Shown here in pieces: positions 35,219 to 46,524 of a stretch of DNA of 64,000 nt. Made by a program: the position numbers and the translations under genes. Source of the stretch: Sphingobacteriales bacterium (GTDB taxonomy: Bacteria > Bacteroidota > Bacteroidia > Sphingobacteriales > Sphingobacteriaceae); assembly GCA_004293485.1 (NCBI GenBank), contig RDYW01000034.1:31837-95836 (forward strand), written 5' to 3'. Within the stretch, counting starts at the first letter, position 1. Each line of letters begins with the position of its first letter. The notes beneath the pieces are model-generated. The model did not search any database. It worked only from the letters and a program-made list of their open reading frames with translations, and was not told the DNA's origin.

Positions 35219-38116
35219 ATGTTACGCGTAGAAAACGATAAACCATGCAAGCTGGTATATGCGCTTGCAAAGCATGATTTTTTGGGCTATTTAATTGAAC
35301 CTCATATAGTTCAATTAAATCAAAATGGCGAGTTTTCGTTAACCCATCAACGTTTATTTAGCAATACTGCAACAGAGTTTGCGGCTTTTTTAGAAACTAG
35401 CGACCTAAAATTAATTAAGCTACTTGAAGATGTAGAGCAAAATGCCGTAATAAATCGGTACTACAAAAAGCAAATACGCCCTGTAGAGTTTTTTAGCAAA
35501 ATTTGGGACGAAAAAATGTACGACAGCATACGCCCCAAAATAGAACGAAAACTAAAAGAAGTGCTTCCGCTAATAAAAGATAAAAACTTTTATTTGATGA
35601 GTAAAGAAGGCTGGCCTGTTGAAAAACGTATTTTTATAGCTACCGAAGTCGCAAGTGTATTGTTTCATTTCCGCCGTAGCGAAACCGAAACCCGCTATTT
35701 TCCTACCATAAAGTACCAAGGAAATCGTATCGAATTTATGTTTAAAGAGGCGCAAATAATTATGAACCATCCGGCTCATTTATTACTCGAAAATACGCTT
35801 TATTATTTTGATGAAGAGCTTGAAGGTAAAAAACTTCAACCTTTTTTAAACAAACGATATATATCGATACCTAAATCATCCGAAGAAACCTATTTTACAA
35901 AATTTATAGCTCCGCTGATAGAAAAACACCATGTATATGCCGAAGGCTTTACCGTAAATACCCAAAAATACGAAGCCCAGCCGATTTTAAAAGTAGTATA
36001 CAATGCCTTTGATGCCTCCGAATTACAGCTATACTTTAAATACAATCACTATGTATTTGCCGCCGGTACCGATAGGCCAGTAAGTGTACGTATAGAACGT
36101 AATGGAAACGATTACGTTTTTTATCGTATAAAACGATCGCTTGATTGGGAAAACAACAAAATAAACGAATTGTTGGCTTTAGGCCTTGTATGTAAAAGTA
36201 CTTTATTTGTGCATTTAACAGTTAAAAATAACCAACTTGGCAATAGCGATACTTCGTTTTCGGTTTTTGATTGGATACACGAACATTACGAAAATTTGCT
36301 GTCCAAGGGGTTTAAATTTGAGCAAGATTTCAGTTCAAAAAAATATGTGCTAGGTGTAAGCAAAATTAACCTCGAATTTAAAGAACGAAATGATTGGTTT
36401 GACATCGAAGCCTTAGTACAATTTGGCGCCTACAGTATCCCGTTTATACAAATACGTAACCATATACTTAACCGAAAGCGAGAGTTCGAATTGCCTAATG
36501 GCGAAATAGCCGTAATACCCGAAAAATGGTTTTCGCAATACGCTAATTTATTAAGTTTTACCACCGGTAGCGATACATTACAGCTAAAAAAACACCATGT
36601 AGGCCTTATACACGATTTTGCCAATAGCCAGCTTGCAACTGTTAGCATGGATAAAAAGCTGCAAAAACTATCTGATTTTACCGAAATTGATAGCATGGCA
36701 TTGCCCACAAATTTTGTAGGCAACTTACGCCCCTACCAAAAAGCAGGGTATGATTGGTTTCATTTTTTACAAAAATATAACTTTGGCGGCTGCCTAGCCG
36801 ACGATATGGGGCTAGGCAAAACCATACAAACACTTGCCCTACTACAAAAACAAAAAGAAACACACAACCAAAAACACACACACTTTACATCGCTTATCGT
36901 AATGCCTACATCGCTTATTTATAATTGGATAAACGAGGCTAAAAAATTTACACCTACCCTACGCATATATGTATATACGGGTACTTTACGTAATAAAAAT
37001 GTGTCACAGTTTAGTAATTACGATGTAGTAATTACTACCTACGGCATAACCCGTGTTGATATTGAAATACTACACCAAATGAGTTTTCATTACATCATAT
37101 TAGACGAAAGCCAAAACATCAAAAACCCTGCTTCAAAATCGTACAAGGCAGTAAAGCAATTAAAATCTACCTACAAACTAATACTATCGGGCACACCCGT
37201 AGAAAACACCGTAAACGATTTGTGGACGCAAATGTCGTTTATTAACCCAGGCTTGCTAGGCTCGCAAAGTTTTTTTTACAAAGATTTTGTAGAACCTATT
37301 GAAAAGAAAAAAAACGACGATACAGCCATACGCCTTCAAGTTTTAATTAAACCATTCGTAATGCGGCGTACCAAGCAACAAGTAGCTACCGAATTGCCCC
37401 CCAAAACCGAAAACCTGTTTTTTAGTAAAATGACCAAAACACAAGCCGAAGTTTACGAAAAAACAAAATCAGAATACCGCAACCAAGTATTAAAAACAAT
37501 CGAGAACGGCACTTACCAACAGTCGCCCATTTTACTTTTGCAAGGCTTAACCAAACTAAGGCAAATAGCCAACCACCCCCTAATGGTTGATAATGAATAC
37601 AGTGGCGATTCGGGTAAGTTTGATGACGTAATACACAAGCTACAAAGCGTAATAGAAAGCGGCCACAAGGTGCTGGTGTTTTCGCAGTTTGTAAAGCAAT
37701 TAACGTTGTACAAAAATTATTTTAACCAAAATAACATTAATTACGCTTACCTAGATGGTGCCACCCTAAACCGTGGCGCAGTGGTGGAAGATTTTAAAAA
37801 TGATGCCAGTAAAAAAATATTTTTAATATCTATTAAAGCGGGTGGTGTAGGTTTAAACCTTACCGAAGCCGATTATGTATTTATATTAGACCCCTGGTGG
37901 AACCCCGCCGTAGAACAACAAGCCATAGACCGTACACACCGCATAGGGCAAACCAAAAATGTATTTATCTATAAATTTATAGCCAAAGATACGGTTGAAG
38001 AAAAAATATTGGCCCTACAAAATCGAAAATTAAAAGTTGCACAATCGCTAATTACCACCGAAGAAAGCTTTTTTAAATCGTTAACCGAAACAGATATAAA
38101 AGAAATATTGGGGTAA
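35219..38116 (+). CDS. SNF2/HepA-family DEAD/DEAH box helicase
   Basis: 965 residues. The N-terminal 490 residues are a Bacteroidota-specific region (no zinc-finger motif seen). The SNF2 ATPase follows: motif I DDMGLGKTIQT (about residue 525), motif II ILDESQNIKNP (DESQ in place of DEAH), SGTPVENTVNDLW, and in lobe two KAGGVGLNLTEAD, DPWWNPAVEQQAIDRTHRIGQ-type motif VI split by one residue at about 895-915. Such helicases remodel protein-DNA complexes and are core-genome in the phylum; unlike the helicase at 4482 this one is not in a defence operon and its composition is host-like. Confidence 0.9.
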   Translation: MLRVENDKPCKLVYALAKHDFLGYLIEPHIVQLNQNGEFSLTHQRLFSNTATEFAAFLETSDLKLIKLLEDVEQNAVINRYYKKQIRPVEFFSKIWDEKMYDSIRPKIERKLKEVLPLIKDKNFYLMSKEGWPVEKRIFIATEVASVLFHFRRSETETRYFPTIKYQGNRIEFMFKEAQIIMNHPAHLLLENTLYYFDEELEGKKLQPFLNKRYISIPKSSEETYFTKFIAPLIEKHHVYAEGFTVNTQKYEAQPILKVVYNAFDASELQLYFKYNHYVFAAGTDRPVSVRIERNGNDYVFYRIKRSLDWENNKINELLALGLVCKSTLFVHLTVKNNQLGNSDTSFSVFDWIHEHYENLLSKGFKFEQDFSSKKYVLGVSKINLEFKERNDWFDIEALVQFGAYSIPFIQIRNHILNRKREFELPNGEIAVIPEKWFSQYANLLSFTTGSDTLQLKKHHVGLIHDFANSQLATVSMDKKLQKLSDFTEIDSMALPTNFVGNLRPYQKAGYDWFHFLQKYNFGGCLADDMGLGKTIQTLALLQKQKETHNQKHTHFTSLIVMPTSLIYNWINEAKKFTPTLRIYVYTGTLRNKNVSQFSNYDVVITTYGITRVDIEILHQMSFHYIILDESQNIKNPASKSYKAVKQLKSTYKLILSGTPVENTVNDLWTQMSFINPGLLGSQSFFYKDFVEPIEKKKNDDTAIRLQVLIKPFVMRRTKQQVATELPPKTENLFFSKMTKTQAEVYEKTKSEYRNQVLKTIENGTYQQSPILLLQGLTKLRQIANHPLMVDNEYSGDSGKFDDVIHKLQSVIESGHKVLVFSQFVKQLTLYKNYFNQNNINYAYLDGATLNRGAVVEDFKNDASKKIFLISIKAGGVGLNLTEADYVFILDPWWNPAVEQQAIDRTHRIGQTKNVFIYKFIAKDTVEEKILALQNRKLKVAQSLITTEESFFKSLTETDIKEILG

Positions 38117-38130
38117 AATCTCAATAATTT

Positions 38131-38153
38131 GCTTCGGGTAGCGGGCTTCGGGC
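38131..38153. repeat. GC-rich cgggcttcgggc-type repeat
   Basis: gcttcgggtagcgggcttcg followed by ggc in the 199-bp gap after the helicase gene. The words CGGGCTT(T)CGGGC recur at 60301-60360. It is a local GC island in AT-rich sequence. Confidence 0.55.
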
Positions 38154-38315
38154 AAATCTCTGTTCATAACAAAATCTGTATGTATTAGTGCCATCTGTGT
38201 GCAAAAATCCCCTCTCGGCCTCCTTCTCCTCTCGGTTCCCCGAAGTCGAGATGCAAGAGAGTGAAATTTCGTATTCAAAGGGCAAATCATAAATCACACC
38301 TCAAAAATCACAAAT

Positions 38316-38711
38316 CTAAAGAAACCTACTTTTTAATTCCTCGGTAGGCACCATGCAGCTATCCTTTTTGCCAAACCATTTGTACCGGTTTTTGCCAATA
38401 AAATCATATACTAAGTTTCTAAAACGTAAGGGAAAAACTTTTAAATATCTTACTAAAAACCATAAGCCGCCAAGCTGTTTGGCTATTTCTATGGCTGCAT
38501 CCGATTTGGTGTAAACCTTATTGTTTATTATAAATATTACCGATTGTAATTCATCGCTGTTTAGGTTGTGAGATTGTAAGGCATCTTGGGCATATTTACA
38601 TTGTAATGCAGCAAAACTAAATTGCTTTTTTTTATCATACCTGATAATAAACTGTACAAAACCATGGCACAAATTACACTCACCATCAAAAAAAATTACT
38701 TTATTGCCCAT
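38316..38711 (-). CDS. DCC family thiol-disulfide oxidoreductase-like protein
   Basis: 131 residues from the ATG at 38711; upstream in-frame codons (WCKRCYF) look non-native, and MGNKVIFFDGECNLCHGF is the typical family beginning. The DxxCxxC-like motif FFDGECNLC gives the name DCC; the middle VQFIIRYDKKKQFSFAALQC and the C-terminal AIEIAKQLGGLW and LRFRNLVYDFIGKNRYKWFG are also characteristic. Members have a thioredoxin-like fold; biological role unknown. It is divergent from yifB, with 83 bp between the starts. Confidence 0.88.
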   Translation of the reverse strand: MGNKVIFFDGECNLCHGFVQFIIRYDKKKQFSFAALQCKYAQDALQSHNLNSDELQSVIFIINNKVYTKSDAAIEIAKQLGGLWFLVRYLKVFPLRFRNLVYDFIGKNRYKWFGKKDSCMVPTEELKSRFL

Positions 38712-38794
38712 AAAATAACAACGCTTACACCACAAAATAGTTTGATGTTACAAAAATTGATAATTTTTTTTATACATTTCACACAAAAAAATTT

Positions 38795-40333
38795 ATGCCT
38801 GTAAAAACATTTGGTAGTGCCGTATATGGTGTAGAAGCCCAAACCATTATGGTAGAAGTTAACATTATTTCGGGTACCAAATATTTTATTGTAGGCCTGC
38901 CCGATAATGCTGTAAAAGAAAGCATGTTTAGGATAGAAAGTGCTTTTAGCACCGCTAGATATAAAATGCCGAGGCAAAAAATTGTGGTAAACTTGGCTCC
39001 TGCCGATATACGCAAAGAAGGTTCGGCATACGATTTAACCATTGCCATAGGCATATTGGCACAATCAAAGCAAATACCCGATAACGAGATTGAAAAGTAT
39101 ATTATTATGGGCGAGCTTTCGCTTGATGGTGCCTTACAACCCATAAAAGGTGCTTTACCTATTGCTATCCAAGCTAAAAAAGAAGGGTTTAAAGGCATCA
39201 TTTTGCCAAAGCAAAATGCCCGCGAAGCTGCCATAGTAAGTGAAATTGAAGTATATGGCGTATCACATTTGGATGAAGTAGTAGCTATTTTTAAACACCA
39301 AACTTATCCCACCCGTACCATAGTAGATACCCGTTTAGAGTTTGCTTATTCGTTAAATAAATACGATGCCGATTTCTCGGATGTTAAAGGCCAAGAAAAC
39401 ATAAAACGATCGCTCGAGATTGCTGCCGCTGGTGGGCATAATGCCATTTTAATAGGGCCTCCGGGTGCCGGTAAAACCATGCTTGCCAAACGCTTACCTA
39501 CCATTTTACCACCTTTAAGCCTACACGAAGCATTGGAAACTACCAAAATACATTCGGTGGCGGGTAAATTATCGGCAAGCGATGCCTTATTAACTACCCG
39601 CCCATTTAGGTCGCCACACCATACCGTTTCGGATGTAGCCTTGGTAGGCGGAGGAGGAAATCCCCAGCCTGGCGAAATTTCGTTAGCGCATAATGGGGTG
39701 TTGTTTTTGGATGAGTTGCCCGAGTTTAAACGAACAGTGCTTGAGGTAATGCGTCAGCCCTTAGAAGACCGCAAAGTTACCATTGCCCGAGCAAAGGCAT
39801 CGGTAGATTACCCTTCAAGTTTTATGCTTATTGCCGCCATGAACCCCTGCCCCTGTGGCTATTACAACCACCCTGATAAAGAATGTGTGTGCGGCCCAGG
39901 CGTAGTACAAAAATATTTAAGCAAAGTAAGTGGCCCACTATTGGATCGTATTGATTTACACGTGGAGGTTACGCCTGTAAATTTTGATGAGTTATCATCG
40001 ATACGAAAATCAGAAGATAGCGAAACCATACGCAAAAGGGTAATTAAAGCCCGCGAAATGCAACACACCCGCTTTACCGACCATCCGACCATACACGCCA
40101 ACGCCCAAATGAGCCCACAAATGGTACGCGATATTTGCCCCATAAGCGATGCCGGCCAATTAATGTTAAAAAGTGCCATGGAAAAATTAGGCTTATCGGC
40201 CAGGGCTTACGACCGTATTTTAAAAGTAGCCCGAACCATTGCCGATTTAGATGCAAGCAAAGAAATAAAGCTTGAACACCTAGCCGAAGCCATACATTTT
40301 AGAAGTTTAGATAGAGAAAACTGGGCAGGTTAA
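38795..40333 (+). CDS. YifB/ComM-family Mg-chelatase-like AAA ATPase
   Basis: 512 residues, full length for the family. An N-terminal Lon-protease-like domain (VNIISGTKYFIVGLPDNAVKE) is followed by the AAA domain with Walker A IGPPGAGKTMLAKRL (about 219-233), Walker B FLDELPEFKR (about 305) and a Mg-chelatase C-terminal domain, including MNPCPCGYY with the Cys cluster and DRIDLHVEV. ComM is a hexameric helicase that promotes branch migration during natural transformation; in non-competent bacteria its role is unclear. No other competence genes are near. Confidence 0.93.
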   Translation: MPVKTFGSAVYGVEAQTIMVEVNIISGTKYFIVGLPDNAVKESMFRIESAFSTARYKMPRQKIVVNLAPADIRKEGSAYDLTIAIGILAQSKQIPDNEIEKYIIMGELSLDGALQPIKGALPIAIQAKKEGFKGIILPKQNAREAAIVSEIEVYGVSHLDEVVAIFKHQTYPTRTIVDTRLEFAYSLNKYDADFSDVKGQENIKRSLEIAAAGGHNAILIGPPGAGKTMLAKRLPTILPPLSLHEALETTKIHSVAGKLSASDALLTTRPFRSPHHTVSDVALVGGGGNPQPGEISLAHNGVLFLDELPEFKRTVLEVMRQPLEDRKVTIARAKASVDYPSSFMLIAAMNPCPCGYYNHPDKECVCGPGVVQKYLSKVSGPLLDRIDLHVEVTPVNFDELSSIRKSEDSETIRKRVIKAREMQHTRFTDHPTIHANAQMSPQMVRDICPISDAGQLMLKSAMEKLGLSARAYDRILKVARTIADLDASKEIKLEHLAEAIHFRSLDRENWAG

Positions 40334-40463
40334 ATTAAAAAAAAATTTAAAACCTTATGTAAGGGTGCCAAACAAAAAACAAATAATGCCTAATTATATC
40401 TGGCGTATAACAAAACAAAAGGAGCCACAACAATACTAATGATAAAAAACAAGGATTATGATT

Positions 40464-42968
40464 TTAAAAATTAGCCCTAATGCTTAAACGTAAGCCATGT
40501 TTAGGATTTGGAGGGCCATTAAAGTTTTCGAAATCGCTTCGAGTTATAAAATCTATTCGTAATGGCCTAATATTTCCATACCCTATGTTTTCAAAACCAA
40601 AGCCGTATTCGAAATAAGGCTTGGTGGGTGCTACATAAATAATCGACGAACGATTAATTTCTTTACTACCGTTTGATATAGTACCATACACTCCCCTAAA
40701 GGTTAATAAACTTCTTAAATTTAATTTTTTTATAACAGGAATACGGTTTAGTAAAAAGCTGTTTAAGTGATGCTCAAAATGGCCTTCTACATAAGTATCG
40801 GCAACAAAATCATAATAATCTAGTAAAGCAAACGTGTTGGGCAATAAAAAATAAGTTTGGTTTGATGATATAGCCGTTAAAATAGAAAGCGGTAAGGCTT
40901 CAAAGGTTTTACCTGACCCTAAAGTGGCATCCAAAATACCAAATTTACCTAGCACTATTGGGTTATTGTACTGTACCTGCAAGCGGTTATAGTTAAAATT
41001 ACTGCCAAGTATGCCTTTATAGCCTCGTTTAAAATTAAGCATTAAGGTAGGGTGCAGGGTGTAGGCTTCTTTTTCATCTACCCCAAAGCCGGTGCTTATT
41101 TTTTGGGGAGTGTAGGTTATATATACATCGGAGGTAGCATCAGTAACTTGTGATTTTATTTGCCCAGAGTGTAGGTCTAAATGGTTTTGAGAAAAACGCC
41201 TAGGTGCTGCCGACTCTATGTTATTATGTGTGGCAGTAATGCCTATATGCAAGTTTTTAATAGGTTCAAAATCAAACCGCAACATTTTTTTTTCGATATG
41301 CGATATAAAATAATTTCGACCACGGTTAAATAATGCTTTAGAACTTCGGGCGGCTTCGGGTATCAAATGCGAGCCATTAAACTGTGTTAAGCCCATTTGC
41401 TCGTTGTCGTTTAAGTAAGCGGCACTTATAGTAATGCGGGGGTTATTAGCTAATAAATATCTTGCTTCAAAACCAAATTTTGTTTTTTTATCATGCAAAC
41501 CATAAGCGGTATAACTTTCTATTTTTAGTAAGTCGTTTTCGGTTTTAAAGGTTCTAAAACCAAAGCGCAAGCGTATGCCTTCTACATCGTTTCGGGCGGC
41601 ACTTGCCCAAATATTGCCTAGCTGTATGCCGTCAAAAGCATTAATGTAACCATCGGATAGTGTATATATAATGCCAGTAACATTGTTAATTTTTTTGCTG
41701 TTTTTTACTTTGTTTACTACTTCGTTTACGGTAGCGGTTTCTTTATCTTCAAGCTTGAGCCAATATTGTGGGTCTTTATCAAACTGGTGCGCATTAGTTT
41801 GTACTACTATTTTATCGTAAAAATCGGTACTTTGGGGTATATTAAATACATAGTTACTAAAGGTTTCTTTTCTAACTACATAAATTCCTTTTTCGTCTTT
41901 TGTAAGCAACGAAAAATAACCTTGGTATTCGTTTTTAGCAGGTAAGTACACACTATCGTTTAGCGGCGAGTACGTTTTTTTAAATTCAAAATTACGCACA
42001 AAATTAAGATTCATTTTTTTTGGCGTTCGCATATCAATATCCACAATAACAAAAGATTTATCGGCTACTTTAAAACTGCCGTAAAAGGCAAAATCACGGG
42101 TTTGTCGAGGATAATAATGAATGGTGTAAAACTTTTTCCCTTCCTCAAGTACGCTATCGCCTAAGGTGTACTCGTAAGTACCAAAGCCCTGGGTAGAAAT
42201 AGGACTAACAAATGTTTTGCTTAAAATTTCAATATCGTTTTGGTAAATATCAATTTCTTTAAATGTATGGGTAATTTTATCTAAAATTTTCCCTTGTTGC
42301 TTTATGCCTACATCTCGTTCGCCATCAGTAGCTGTTTTTTCTTTGTGTAATAATGTGCTGCCGTAAACTTTCTCTGTTTTTTCGATAAGCTCAAAAGGTA
42401 CAAAGTATTTGTTTTTTTGAGGGTCTTTAACTATTTTTCTTGAAACGGAGTCGTAATCGCTTGTTAGGGCTTTTTTAATAAATAGGCTATCTAAGTTATC
42501 AAACCCTAACTCTGTAGTAACATATTTATCGTATTCGTAAAAATTAAACAGTTTAAGCCCATTTTTCTTTTTGTTTTTCCAAATGTTTTCTAAAATTACA
42601 TAAGCGGGGTTTTGTTTTTTTTTAATTCTTTTTTTTGCGCTACCGCTTACTACCCTTACTTCGTTTAGGGTAGTGGTGGTATTGTGTAAAACAATATTTA
42701 ATTCGTGGGTGCTTGCTTGTGTTAATGCAATTGTTTTTTTTTGAAAACCTATACAGCTTACCGTTATGGTGTTAAAATTTTTTTCTGACGTTAAATAAAA
42801 AACACCAGACGTATCGGTTTTTACACTTTGGTTTTGCCCATTAAACGTTACGTTTGCCAATGGTATTGGCTGATTGCTACTGTCGGTTACGGTTCCTTTT
42901 ACAAAAGTTTGGCAATAGGCATAACTAGCTTTCATAATTAAGACAATAAGCAAGCTATATTTTTTCAT
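40464..42968 (-). CDS. DUF5686 outer-membrane protein with carboxypeptidase-like regulatory domain
   Basis: 834 residues. A signal peptide (ends near YAYCQ) is followed by a CarboxypepD_reg-like beta-sandwich (about 22-105: KGTVTDSSNQPIPLANVTF, TDTSGVFYL), as in SusC-type N-termini, then a long DUF5686 region and a C-terminal half of alternating strands (about 450-834) with a terminal aromatic (IRANF), suggesting an outer-membrane barrel. Bacteroidota often carry several DUF5686 proteins; function unknown. No SusD partner is adjacent. It stands alone; the uvrA gene is upstream on the same strand but separated by a terminator. Confidence 0.85.
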   Translation of the reverse strand: MKKYSLLIVLIMKASYAYCQTFVKGTVTDSSNQPIPLANVTFNGQNQSVKTDTSGVFYLTSEKNFNTITVSCIGFQKKTIALTQASTHELNIVLHNTTTTLNEVRVVSGSAKKRIKKKQNPAYVILENIWKNKKKNGLKLFNFYEYDKYVTTELGFDNLDSLFIKKALTSDYDSVSRKIVKDPQKNKYFVPFELIEKTEKVYGSTLLHKEKTATDGERDVGIKQQGKILDKITHTFKEIDIYQNDIEILSKTFVSPISTQGFGTYEYTLGDSVLEEGKKFYTIHYYPRQTRDFAFYGSFKVADKSFVIVDIDMRTPKKMNLNFVRNFEFKKTYSPLNDSVYLPAKNEYQGYFSLLTKDEKGIYVVRKETFSNYVFNIPQSTDFYDKIVVQTNAHQFDKDPQYWLKLEDKETATVNEVVNKVKNSKKINNVTGIIYTLSDGYINAFDGIQLGNIWASAARNDVEGIRLRFGFRTFKTENDLLKIESYTAYGLHDKKTKFGFEARYLLANNPRITISAAYLNDNEQMGLTQFNGSHLIPEAARSSKALFNRGRNYFISHIEKKMLRFDFEPIKNLHIGITATHNNIESAAPRRFSQNHLDLHSGQIKSQVTDATSDVYITYTPQKISTGFGVDEKEAYTLHPTLMLNFKRGYKGILGSNFNYNRLQVQYNNPIVLGKFGILDATLGSGKTFEALPLSILTAISSNQTYFLLPNTFALLDYYDFVADTYVEGHFEHHLNSFLLNRIPVIKKLNLRSLLTFRGVYGTISNGSKEINRSSIIYVAPTKPYFEYGFGFENIGYGNIRPLRIDFITRSDFENFNGPPNPKHGLRLSIRANF

Positions 42969-43134
42969 TTTTTTAATCAGATTGTTTTTTTGATAGCTAA
43001 GGCTTGTAAAATACTGATTGTTTCTTAAAAATAATAATCAATAAAAAATTAATGCTTTTTTATAGCCAAATTACATTGCGAAGTAGTTAGAATAAGATTT
43101 TTCAAAGATTATTCTATTTAAAATAATAGCAATA

Positions 43135-43169
43135 AAAAAGCTGCTTTTGTATTTCTAAACCAGCTTTTT
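43135..43169 (-). terminator. Terminator hairpin after uvrA
   Basis: Arms aaaaagctg (43135-43143) and cagcttttt (43161-43169), with a 17-nt loop, give on the minus strand a 9-bp stem followed by a T-run, 43 bp after the uvrA stop. It separates uvrA from the DUF5686 gene. Confidence 0.65.
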
Positions 43170-43211
43170 ATGTTTTAAAATAATTTCATAGTTAAGAAAG
43201 CCATCAACCCT

Positions 43212-46055
43212 TTATGTCTCCAACTCCTTTTTTAAAAACAAGCCTGTAAAACTTTCTTTGCATTTTGTTAAACCTTCGGGAGTGCCAGTAAAAATAATTT
43301 TACCGCCACCTTTTCCCCCTTCGGGGCCAAGGTCTATCACGTGGTCGGCTACTTTTATCACATCTAAATTATGCTCAATCACCAAAACTGTATTTCCCCT
43401 ATCCACAATAAGGTTTAACACGCCTAGCAACACGCTAATATCCTCAAAATGTAGGCCAGTGGTAGGTTCGTCTAAAATATAAAAAGTATTGCCTGTATCT
43501 TTTTTAGAAAGTTCGGTAGCTAGTTTTACCCTTTGCGCTTCGCCGCCCGATAGCGTAACGGACGATTGCCCCAAGGTAATATATCCCAAGCCTACATCTT
43601 TTAGGGTTTTTATTTTTCGGTAAATAGATGGGATATTTTCAAAAAAATCAACCGCATCTTCAATACTCATATCCAATACATCGCTGATAGATTTTCCGCG
43701 AAAGCGAACTTCTAATGTTTCGCGGTTGTAACGTTTGCCACCACAGGCTTCGCAAGGTACTTGCACATCGGGCAAAAAATTCATTTCTACAACTTTAAGG
43801 CCAGCACCGGTACAGGTTTCGCAACGGCCACCTTTTACGTTAAACGAAAAACGGCCAGGCTTGTAACCACGTATGCGAGATTCGGGCAGTACCATAAACA
43901 AGTTGCGTATATCCGAAAAAACACCTGTATAAGTTGATGGATTAGAGCGTGGTGTGCGGCCAATAGGGCTTTGGTTTATCTCAATAACTTTATCAATATG
44001 TTCTAACCCTTTAATTTCTTTGTGCGGCATGGGGTGTTTTTTAGCCCTAAAAAAATGCTTGTTTAAAATAGGGTACAGCGTTTCGCCTATTAAAGTAGAT
44101 TTTCCGCTTCCCGAAACTCCGGTAACGCATATCAATTTCCCTAACGGAAAATCGCAAGACACATTTTTTAAATTATTGCCCGTAACACCTTTAAGCGAAA
44201 GCGTTTTTCCGTTTCCGTTTCTCCGCTGGGGCGGGATGATAATGCCCATATCGCCGTTAAGGTACGATGCCGTTAACGTGTTTGATGCCAATATTTGTGC
44301 AGGCGTACCCTCGGCAACTACAGTACCGCCGTGTATGCCTGCGGCTGGGCCCATATCTATCACATAGTCGGCCTCTAGTATCATATCTTTATCGTGTTCT
44401 ACCACCAAAACGGTATTGCCTAAATCACGTAAGTTTTTTAAAGCGTTAATTAAGCGGTCGTTATCTCGCTGGTGCAAACCTATGGATGGTTCGTCCAGAA
44501 TGTACATCACATTCATTAATTGCGAGCCTATTTGCGTAGCCAAACGTATGCGTTGCGCTTCGCCGCCCGAAAGGGTGCGGGCTGTACGGTCGAGGGTGAG
44601 GTACGATAAACCAACATCCAACAAAAAGCCAATGCGTGAGCGTATTTCTTTTAAAATTTCTTTGGCTATGGTGTTTTGGCGTTCGTTAAAGGTGGCTTCC
44701 ACATTATCAAACCATAATTTTAAGGTGTTGATATCCATCGACGCCAAGTCGAAAATATTTTTATCGCCCACTTTAAAGTTTAACGATTCTTTTTTTAGCC
44801 TTGCGCCATCGCACACGGGGCAGGTTTTTAAAACCCTAAAATTATCTAAATCACCAGCCCCCGTATCGCCACGTTTTTCGCTTTGTTCTTCCAGCATTTT
44901 TATAATGCCATCAAACTGTATCGAATAATTTTGCACATTCCATTTGTTATATTCCACAGGTACACTCACTAAATCGGGTACACCGTGTAACAAAATATCG
45001 ATAGCTTCGGGGGCTAGTTTTTCGATAGGATTAGATAAGGAGAAATTATATTTTTTGCCTAACGCTTTGATAACCTGAAATATACATACCTCTCGGTATT
45101 CGCCCAGCGGGGCTAAGCCGCCGTTTATAATGCTTAGTTTACGGTCGGGTATTACGGATTCTTCATCCACATCAAACACAAAACCCAAGCCATCGCACTC
45201 GGGGCAAGCACCATACGGTGAGTTAAACGAAAACGTGTTGGGCTGCGGTTCATCGTACGATACGCCTGTGGTGGGGCACATCAAAAATTTAGAAAAATGG
45301 GATGCTTTGTTCTCCTTATCAGATACTTTAATAATGCCTTTGGCCATTTTTAAGGCCGATTGTATGGAGGTTTGTAAGCGGGCTTTATCCTTTTCGGATA
45401 CAATTAACCTATCTACCACGGTTTCTATATCGTGTATTTTGTACCTATCGAGCTGCATTTTTGGCGTAACATCTAGTATCTCGCCATCAACCCTTACTTT
45501 TAAATATCCTTGTTTGCGTATTTGCTCAAAAAGCTCTCGGTAATGCCCTTTACGGCCTTTTATAATGGGAGCTAAAATGTTTACCGCCACGCCATCAAAC
45601 TTTTTTAATACCTCGTTTACAATTTGGTCTTCGCTCATTTTTATCATCAGCTCGCCGGTGTTGTACGAGTAAGCGTTGCCTGTACGGGCAAAAAGCAGGC
45701 GCATAAAATCGTAAATTTCGGTAATGGTGCCTACCGTTGAGCGTGGATTTTTAGAGGTTGTTTTTTGTTCGATAGCTATTACTGGGCTAAGGCCGGATAC
45801 CTTATCCACATCTGGCCGCTCCATACCACCCATAAACTGGCGGGAATATGCCGAAAAAGTTTCCATATACCGCCTTTGGCCTTCGGCATAAATGGTATCG
45901 AAAGCTAAAGACGATTTGCCAGAACCGCTTAAACCTGTAATAACCACCAGCTTATTTCGTGGAAACGAAATATCAATATTTTTTAGGTTGTGTACCCTAG
46001 CTCCGTAAACTTCTACGGCGGTTTGTTCGCCTAAATCTATATTTTTTTCAATCAT
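43212..46055 (-). CDS. uvrA: Excinuclease ABC subunit A
   Basis: 947 residues, the standard length. Two ABC ATPase halves are complete: Walker [11 protein letters not shown] (near 45) and [10 protein letters not shown] (near 650), two LSGGEAQR signatures, and Walker B motifs in [10 protein letters not shown] and [10 protein letters not shown]. Zinc-finger cysteines are visible (CPVCDGARL and CETCTGAG...CEACGGKRY). UvrA finds bulky lesions with UvrB in nucleotide-excision repair. No uvrB nearby. The gene looks intact and host-like. Confidence 0.97.
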   Translation of the reverse strand: MIEKNIDLGEQTAVEVYGARVHNLKNIDISFPRNKLVVITGLSGSGKSSLAFDTIYAEGQRRYMETFSAYSRQFMGGMERPDVDKVSGLSPVIAIEQKTTSKNPRSTVGTITEIYDFMRLLFARTGNAYSYNTGELMIKMSEDQIVNEVLKKFDGVAVNILAPIIKGRKGHYRELFEQIRKQGYLKVRVDGEILDVTPKMQLDRYKIHDIETVVDRLIVSEKDKARLQTSIQSALKMAKGIIKVSDKENKASHFSKFLMCPTTGVSYDEPQPNTFSFNSPYGACPECDGLGFVFDVDEESVIPDRKLSIINGGLAPLGEYREVCIFQVIKALGKKYNFSLSNPIEKLAPEAIDILLHGVPDLVSVPVEYNKWNVQNYSIQFDGIIKMLEEQSEKRGDTGAGDLDNFRVLKTCPVCDGARLKKESLNFKVGDKNIFDLASMDINTLKLWFDNVEATFNERQNTIAKEILKEIRSRIGFLLDVGLSYLTLDRTARTLSGGEAQRIRLATQIGSQLMNVMYILDEPSIGLHQRDNDRLINALKNLRDLGNTVLVVEHDKDMILEADYVIDMGPAAGIHGGTVVAEGTPAQILASNTLTASYLNGDMGIIIPPQRRNGNGKTLSLKGVTGNNLKNVSCDFPLGKLICVTGVSGSGKSTLIGETLYPILNKHFFRAKKHPMPHKEIKGLEHIDKVIEINQSPIGRTPRSNPSTYTGVFSDIRNLFMVLPESRIRGYKPGRFSFNVKGGRCETCTGAGLKVVEMNFLPDVQVPCEACGGKRYNRETLEVRFRGKSISDVLDMSIEDAVDFFENIPSIYRKIKTLKDVGLGYITLGQSSVTLSGGEAQRVKLATELSKKDTGNTFYILDEPTTGLHFEDISVLLGVLNLIVDRGNTVLVIEHNLDVIKVADHVIDLGPEGGKGGGKIIFTGTPEGLTKCKESFTGLFLKKELET

Positions 46056-46524
46056 ACAAAATAGTAATCGCTTTTTAACAGGGTTGGGGGTAAATTGTTA
46101 GCCACTAAAAATGCTTTTTTGCAAAAATAGCCAAAATGCTGAGATAATGACGCCATGGTTTAAAATGATTTGTGTGAGAAGTACTATGAATACTTTATTA
46201 ACATTTTGCATGCTATTAACCTCAAGTTTGGTAACTTTGACAGAATATTTTTTAAAAAAAATCTAATATTATACATTAAACATTACTTAGTTTTTTTATT
46301 TGAACTTAAACCATAGTAAAACAATAATTTTTTAGTTTATTTACATTAATTTAACATAAACTTTAAATACAATATTTGGTTTTTGATAAAAAAATGGTTT
46401 TTATTGCACTTTGAAATCCTTAATAATTTAATATTTTTATTAAGAACCGGTATAAAATTTTATCTTTATCAATTCGTTAATTAAATTAAAAAAACACACT
46501 CACAAAAAATTTAAAACAAAAAAA
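46056..46524. other. AT-rich intergenic region upstream of the second ExbB operon
   Basis: 469 bp between divergent genes. A TAACTTTG at 46232-46239 with TTTG at 46205-46208 (23-bp spacing) is a promoter-like pair, but it is 285 nt from the ATG; a weaker TATCTTTA at 46461-46468 is closer. No small gene or RNA is seen. A long leader is possible. Confidence 0.45.

Noticed and set aside
44416..44928. 170-codon open frame antisense to uvrA
   Set aside because: Fully inside uvrA; rich in Ser, Arg and Pro as expected of an antisense shadow.
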